From Deltaproteobacteria bacterium (GTDB lineage Bacteria; Myxococcota_A; UBA796; GCA-2862545): DNA of 10,978 nt. Where the stretch lies: NCBI GenBank assembly GCA_019307545.1, contig JAFDJI010000070.1, positions 1 to 10,978 on the forward strand, read 5' to 3'. The notes under the pieces are model-generated. The model did no database searches and was not told the DNA's origin. It worked only from the letters and a program-made list of their open reading frames with translations. Positions 7,312-10,978 of the stretch are shown piece by piece (the first letter of the stretch is position 1; each line of letters starts with the position of its first letter). The position numbers were made by a program, and so were the translations under genes.

Positions 7312-8067
7312 CTACCGCCAGCGCCGGAGCTGCGAGGCCTCGAAGGACCAGTGCGGGAGCGCGAGACCGTCGTCCCACAGCCACCAACCGTCGACCGGCC
7401 CCAACTCGACGTGGAAGCTCTGCGCGGGCATGAACCCCTCGCCGACCAACAACAACAGCTCGTCATCTCGCTCCGCCACGTCGAGGAGCACCACCGCGTG
7501 CCCGGGCGAGCCGGGGTCGACGAGCAGGTCTCCGGGCCGCGGCGTGTCCGCCTCGACCGTGTCCAACACGAGCGAGCGGGTACCCGCCCAGGTGAACACC
7601 GCCGCCAGGTAGGCCTCCCACCCCCCCTTGGTCCCCGGACGCCAGTGCAGCCGGTTGTCGGACTCGTAGGGCCGCTCGCCGCCCTCCCAGCGAGACCACG
7701 GCATGGGGTCGCCCGAGGTGGCGTGGAAGGAGACCTCGTCGCCCTGGATCCTCAGCCACTCTGCGCGCAGGCGGATGGCCGAGTCGGCGCACTGCTGCAG
7801 GTCGCCCGGCACCAAGGGGAGCCGGACCACCCGCGCGTGATGGGCCACCACCGCACCATTGTGGGTCCGCACCGGTTCGTCGGCTGGCGCGAGCTCCAAG
7901 GTGCCCAGCCAGGCACCGAAGCCATCGGGAGGGGTGCGCACCGCCCCGGCGGGGGGTGGGAAGGCCTCGGCGACGGCGACCGGGCCGTTGGCGGGTGGCC
8001 CGGGTGCAGTGCCAGGTTCCGCCCGCGGCATCTCGCCGCACGTCACAAGGAGCAGGAGCAACAACAT
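7312..8067 (-). CDS. DUF4846 family probable lipoprotein (251 aa)
   Basis: The protein matches DUF4846, a family of envelope proteins without a known activity. Seen here: the region around PPDGFGAWLGTLEL (46-59), the strongly conserved DLQQCADSAIRLRAEWL (89-105), YLAAVFTWAGTRSL (153-166), GDLLVDPGSPGHAVVLLD (179-196) and GEGFMPAQSFHVEL (209-222). The conserved Cys and His (C93, H190) look like possible catalytic residues of a papain-like or NlpC-like fold; that is my inference. The N terminus is MLLLLLLVTCGE, a lipobox-like sequence with C10 as the lipid site, although Thr before the Cys is unusual. The ATG at 8065-8067 is preferred over a TTG at 8115 that would overlap the upstream gene. The ribosome-binding motif (GAGG about 11 bases upstream) is weak. 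The gene starts 26 bases after the stop of the kinase fusion, so it is probably transcribed with it. Confidence 0.85.
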   Translation of the reverse strand: MLLLLLLVTCGEMPRAEPGTAPGPPANGPVAVAEAFPPPAGAVRTPPDGFGAWLGTLELAPADEPVRTHNGAVVAHHARVVRLPLVPGDLQQCADSAIRLRAEWLRIQGDEVSFHATSGDPMPWSRWEGGERPYESDNRLHWRPGTKGGWEAYLAAVFTWAGTRSLVLDTVEADTPRPGDLLVDPGSPGHAVVLLDVAERDDELLLLVGEGFMPAQSFHVELGPVDGWWLWDDGLALPHWSFEASQLRRWR

Positions 8068-8093
8068 GGAGGGAGGGACCTCGCCAGGCGGCC

Positions 8094-9932
8094 TCAGGTT
8101 CCCTCGTCTACCCAATCGTGTCGAGTGTCCCGCTGCCTCAGCCGAGCAGTGGGCCGGACGCGGGTCATTACTCCGGTCATGTGACGTCCCAACTTGGAGG
8201 CGTCCGCCTCATCGGTATCGATGTGCATCTCCAGCTTGTAGGAGTCCCCCACGCGGATCACCACTTCGCCGAAGGTGATTTCATGCCCCTTGTCGTCGAT
8301 GGACACCTCCACCACGTCCAGGTGCTGTACCCCGAGCCGCTCCGCGTCCTCCGCGGTCATGTGGATGTGCCGCTGGTGGCACATCACCCCCTCGGAGGTG
8401 GTGTAGTCGCCCCCGGGTCCGCGAATGGTGATGCCGGGGGTGCCGTCGATGTCGCCGGATAGCCGCACCGGGGCGTCGATCCCCAGGACGAACTCGTCGG
8501 TGCGGGAGATCTCCACCTGGACACGCTCCCGCAGCGGACCGATCACCCGCGTGTCTTCCACGTTTCCCTTAGGGCCCACCAGGGTGACCCGTTCCCATGC
8601 GGCGAACATCCCGTGTTGGGAGAGTTGCTTCTCGACGTGTAGCTCGGAGCCGTGCCCAAACAACGCGTCCGCCGCCTCTTGGGTGAGGTGCACGTGGCGG
8701 GCCGACACCGCGATCGGAATGGCGAAGTCGCTGGCGACCCGGTGCTGTTCCTGGACCACGGTCACCACCTCGCGGGCGATCTGGCGCTCGTCGTCGGTGG
8801 CCACCACGAGGAGCTTCACCCGGCTGTGGGCGGAAGAGATCTCGGCCACCGGGTTCTCCACCCGGTCCACCCTTGCATCTCGGTTGCGATCCTCGTCCAG
8901 GTGAGCACCGAGGAACTCGAGTCGCTGACCGGCGCGATGGCGGATGAGGGCACTGTTCTCGCCGATACCCCCAGCGAAGACGATGGCGTCCACGCCTCCC
9001 ATCACCGCGGCGTAGGCGCCGATGTACTTGCGCAGGCGATGCGCGAACACCTGGAGCGCGAGGCGGCACCGCTCGTCCCCTTCGGCCGCGCGTTCCTCGA
9101 TGTCGCTCATGTCGCTGCCGACACCGGAGAGACCCGCGAGGCCCGAGTCCCGGCTGAGGAGATTGTCGAGGGCGTCGGCATCCAGGTCCCCGTCCCGCAG
9201 CAACGCCAACAGGATTCCGGGGTCCAGGTCGCCACACCGCGTGCCCATCACCAGCCCCTCCAGCGGGGTCATGCCCATACTGGTCTCGACCGAGCGGCCG
9301 TGTTCCACCGCGGTGATGCTGCACTCGTGGCCCAGGTGACAGGTGATCAGGCGCAGGTTTCGGGGATTCTTGTCCAGGAACTGCGCGGCTCGTGCGGTCA
9401 CCCAGGAGTGGCTGGTGCCGTGGAAGCCATAGCGGCGCAACCCCCGGGACTCGACGATCTCCTCGGGGAGGGCATAGGCGCGGGCACGCCTGGGTAGGGT
9501 GGCGTGGAAGGCCGTGTCGAACACCGCGACTTGGGGCACGTCCGGGAGCAGGTGGCGGGCGGCTCGGATGCCAGCGAGGTTCTCGTGGTTCTGGAGCGGC
9601 GCGAGGTCCGATACGTCCTCGATGGCCGACTCGACCTCGTCGTCGATCAACATGGACATGGGGAAGCGCGTTCCGCCGTGGGCGACGCGGTGCCCGACGC
9701 CACGCAGTGGCTGGCCGCCGAGGCGCTGCTTCACCTTCGGCAGGAAGTGGGCGAGCGCCTCGTCATGACTCTCGCCGGGGCAGAACTCCTCGGGACCGTC
9801 GTCGATGAACAGCCCGGTCCGGGGTTCGCCCAACCGTTCCACGCGCACGCGCACCAACCGCTCACCAGTGCGGGGATCGATGACCGCCGCCCGGATGGAG
9901 GAACTACCGCAGTCCAGGACGAGTATGTTCAT
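8094..9932 (-). CDS. Acetate/propionate kinase-PduL phosphotransacylase fusion (612 aa)
   Basis: Two enzymes of the acyl-CoA to acid plus ATP route are in one chain. Residues 1 to about 395 are acetate kinase (AckA): LDCGSSSIR at the start, GHRVAHGG (80-87), VFDTAFHATLP (137-147), RYGFHGTSH (167-175), HLGHECS (199-205), MGTRCGDLDP (229-238) and GGIGENS (321-327). Residues about 403-588 are a PduL-type phosphate acyltransferase: VSARHVHLT (409-417), QVEISRTDE (472-480), RHIHMTAEDA (521-530) and EMHIDTDEADA (568-578), the His and acidic motifs that bind two metal ions in this family. PduL moves the acyl group from CoA to phosphate; AckA then makes ATP. There is no N-terminal encapsulation peptide and there are no microcompartment genes, so it is probably free in the cytoplasm. 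Several AckA active-site positions are altered. The start is chosen by match to AckA N termini (MxILVLxCGSSS); an ATG eight codons upstream (9954-9956) is an alternative. Confidence 0.93.
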   Translation of the reverse strand: MNILVLDCGSSSIRAAVIDPRTGERLVRVRVERLGEPRTGLFIDDGPEEFCPGESHDEALAHFLPKVKQRLGGQPLRGVGHRVAHGGTRFPMSMLIDDEVESAIEDVSDLAPLQNHENLAGIRAARHLLPDVPQVAVFDTAFHATLPRRARAYALPEEIVESRGLRRYGFHGTSHSWVTARAAQFLDKNPRNLRLITCHLGHECSITAVEHGRSVETSMGMTPLEGLVMGTRCGDLDPGILLALLRDGDLDADALDNLLSRDSGLAGLSGVGSDMSDIEERAAEGDERCRLALQVFAHRLRKYIGAYAAVMGGVDAIVFAGGIGENSALIRHRAGQRLEFLGAHLDEDRNRDARVDRVENPVAEISSAHSRVKLLVVATDDERQIAREVVTVVQEQHRVASDFAIPIAVSARHVHLTQEAADALFGHGSELHVEKQLSQHGMFAAWERVTLVGPKGNVEDTRVIGPLRERVQVEISRTDEFVLGIDAPVRLSGDIDGTPGITIRGPGGDYTTSEGVMCHQRHIHMTAEDAERLGVQHLDVVEVSIDDKGHEITFGEVVIRVGDSYKLEMHIDTDEADASKLGRHMTGVMTRVRPTARLRQRDTRHDWVDEGT

Positions 9933-9941
9933 GAGGAACCC

Positions 9942-9947
9942 ATTATA
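9942..9947 (-). promoter_or_regulatory. Candidate -10 box of the kinase-PduL gene
   Basis: Read on the minus strand this is a perfect TATAAT, rare in such GC-rich DNA. It is followed by only nine bases (GGGTTCCTC) before the ATG at 9930-9932, and these hold no Shine-Dalgarno motif. If it is the -10 box, transcription would begin within about three bases of the start codon, giving a leaderless or near-leaderless mRNA. No good -35 box is visible about 17 bases upstream (GGTGGA region). The same bases would be coding (HPYN) if the upstream ATG at 9956 is used. Confidence 0.4.
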
Positions 9948-9981
9948 GGGGTGCATCGGAGAATCCACCCCCGGGGACAGG

Positions 9982-9987
9982 AAGGAG
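9982..9987 (+). promoter_or_regulatory. Ribosome-binding site of the xanthine-dehydrogenase-type gene
   Basis: AAGGAG lies six bases before the ATG at 9994, a canonical spacing, and fixes the start of the gene. It is inside the 61-base divergent gap shared with the kinase fusion, so the promoter of this gene must lie within or beyond that gap, probably overlapping the 5' end of the kinase gene. Confidence 0.65.
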
Positions 9988-9993
9988 CTCTCC

Positions 9994-10978
9994 ATGAAGG
10001 CGATCCGGTTCTGGCTCAACGACCAGCTGGTGGAGGAGTTCGCGGCGCCACCCACCACGACGCTCCTCGAATACCTTCGCTCCCAACTCCGCCTTACCGG
10101 CACCAAGGAGGGCTGCGCCGAGGGAGATTGCGGCGCGTGCACCGTCGCCTTGCTCGACGCGGAGGCCCCTGGCGGGCCCACCTACCGGGCCATCAACTCC
10201 TGCCTGCTGCTCCTTCCCATGTTGCACGGGCAGCGGGTGTACACGGTGGAGGCCCTGAAGCGCGGGTCGGTCCACCACTTGGTCCAGAAGAGCTTGGTGG
10301 AGCACCTGGGATCGCAGTGCGGCTACTGCACTCCGGGCGTGGTCATGTCCCTCTTCGAGGCCTGCTACCGCACCGACCTCGACGCGGCGTGGAAGCTGGA
10401 CGACCAGATGTGCGGCAACCTGTGCCGGTGCACCGGATATCGGCCGATCCGGGATGCAGCCGTCGAGATCGCTGGCGCTCGACCCGATGATCACTTCGGA
10501 CGTCTGTTGGCCGAAGCCAGCCCACAAGACCGCGGGTTGGCGTACGAGGCCCGGGGGCAGCGGTTCTTCCAGCCCACCAGCGTTGAAACCCTCCTCGATC
10601 TCCTGGTGGCCCACCCGGATCACCGCCTGGTCAGCGGGGCAACCGACCTGGGGCTGGAGGTCACCAAGCGACACACGCGCTTCTCCTGCCTGGTCTCCCT
10701 CGGTGCCATTCCAGCGCTGCGCAGAATCGAGCCGATCGACGGTGGGTGGGCCATCGGCTCTGCCGCCCGCCTCTCCGACGTGGAGGCGGCGATGGGGGAT
10801 CCCCTCCCCTCTCTGGCGCGCATGCTGCACTACTTCGGGTCCCGCCAGATCAAGCACGGCGCGACCCTCGGTGGCAACCTGTGCACCGCGTCGCCCATTG
10901 GTGACAGCGCACCCATGCTTTTGGCGCTCGGAGCCACCGCCATCGCCCGCTCCCATGCCGGCGAGCGAGCGATCCCCC
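9994..10978 (+). CDS. xdhA: Xanthine dehydrogenase-type small subunit, [2Fe-2S] and FAD domains (partial, cut at right edge)
   Basis: The first 328 residues are visible; full-length relatives are near 480-500 aa, so about a third is missing beyond the edge. Residues 1-80 are the plant-type ferredoxin domain with C41, C46, C49 and C70 (EGCAEGDCGAC). Residues about 85-160 are the helical second [2Fe-2S] domain with C109, C112, C144 and C146 (QCGYCTPG, CGNLCRCTGYRPI). From about 170 the FAD domain begins: FFQPTSVETLLDLL, LVSGATDLGLEV and HGATLGGNLCTASPIGDSAP, the FAD pyrophosphate loops. This order, [2Fe-2S] plus FAD in one chain, is that of bacterial XdhA, which pairs with a separate molybdenum-cofactor subunit (XdhB), expected just downstream. 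It would carry electrons from purine hydroxylation to NAD. Related N-heterocycle or aldehyde oxidases share the layout, so the substrate is not proven. Confidence 0.9.
   Translation, partial: MKAIRFWLNDQLVEEFAAPPTTTLLEYLRSQLRLTGTKEGCAEGDCGACTVALLDAEAPGGPTYRAINSCLLLLPMLHGQRVYTVEALKRGSVHHLVQKSLVEHLGSQCGYCTPGVVMSLFEACYRTDLDAAWKLDDQMCGNLCRCTGYRPIRDAAVEIAGARPDDHFGRLLAEASPQDRGLAYEARGQRFFQPTSVETLLDLLVAHPDHRLVSGATDLGLEVTKRHTRFSCLVSLGAIPALRRIEPIDGGWAIGSAARLSDVEAAMGDPLPSLARMLHYFGSRQIKHGATLGGNLCTASPIGDSAPMLLALGATAIARSHAGERAIP

Noticed and set aside
8094..8750. PduL domain as a sign of a bacterial microcompartment locus
   Set aside because: No shell protein genes, diol or ethanolamine enzymes or N-terminal encapsulation peptide are visible in the window, and the domain is at the C-terminal end of a fusion.
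9957..10181. Upstream extension of the kinase fusion to about 10181
   Set aside because: It overlaps the divergent xdhA gene, whose [2Fe-2S] motifs and ribosome-binding site are secure, and the extra residues match nothing in acetate kinases.
9943..10956. Minus-strand 337-codon frame opposite the xdhA gene
   Set aside because: It is a shadow frame; the plus strand encodes two full sets of [2Fe-2S] cysteines and FAD loops.

Overview
The window is a stretch of GC-rich, densely packed bacterial chromosome with nine protein-coding genes (one cut by the right edge). I see no RNA genes, mobile elements or repeat arrays. The strong GC bias at third codon positions, the long antisense shadow frames, the probable lipoproteins and signal peptides, and the gene families present suggest a Gram-negative bacterium with at least a partly anaerobic or fermentative life, perhaps from Myxococcota or another deltaproteobacteria-like lineage. 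The taxonomic guess is weak; no single gene fixes it.

Layout. (1) 24-4860, minus strand: a giant protein of about 1417 residues, with two tandem BadF/BcrA-type ATPase (activase) domains and a Cys-rich DUF2229 / 2-hydroxyacyl-CoA dehydratase-like half. A small secreted protein of unknown function follows it 31 bases downstream. (2) 4933-7263, plus strand, divergent from the giant gene: a small two-helix membrane protein (DUF3592-like), an exported protein-L-isoaspartate methyltransferase, a TerB-like helical protein, and a Lys-rich protein of unknown function that starts four bases after the TerB stop. (3) 7312-9932, minus strand: a natural fusion of acetate kinase (N-terminal) with a PduL-type phosphotransacylase (C-terminal), followed 26 bases later by a DUF4846 probable lipoprotein. 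(4) 9994 to the right edge, plus strand, divergent from the fusion across a 61-base gap: the xanthine-dehydrogenase-type small subunit with two [2Fe-2S] motifs and the start of its FAD domain.

How the parts may fit. The AckA-PduL fusion would take acetyl- or propionyl-CoA to the acyl phosphate and then to the free acid plus ATP in one polypeptide. 2-Hydroxyacyl-CoA dehydratase activators belong to anaerobic amino-acid or aromatic acyl-CoA metabolism, and xanthine-dehydrogenase-type hydroxylases can feed purine or N-heterocycle breakdown. A link between the three is inference from proximity only; they lie in separate transcription units. The most interesting points are the one-chain activase pair with unequal domains and the fused kinase, whose acetate-kinase active site carries several unusual substitutions (for example the canonical HLGNG motif reads HLGHE) although most core catalytic residues remain.
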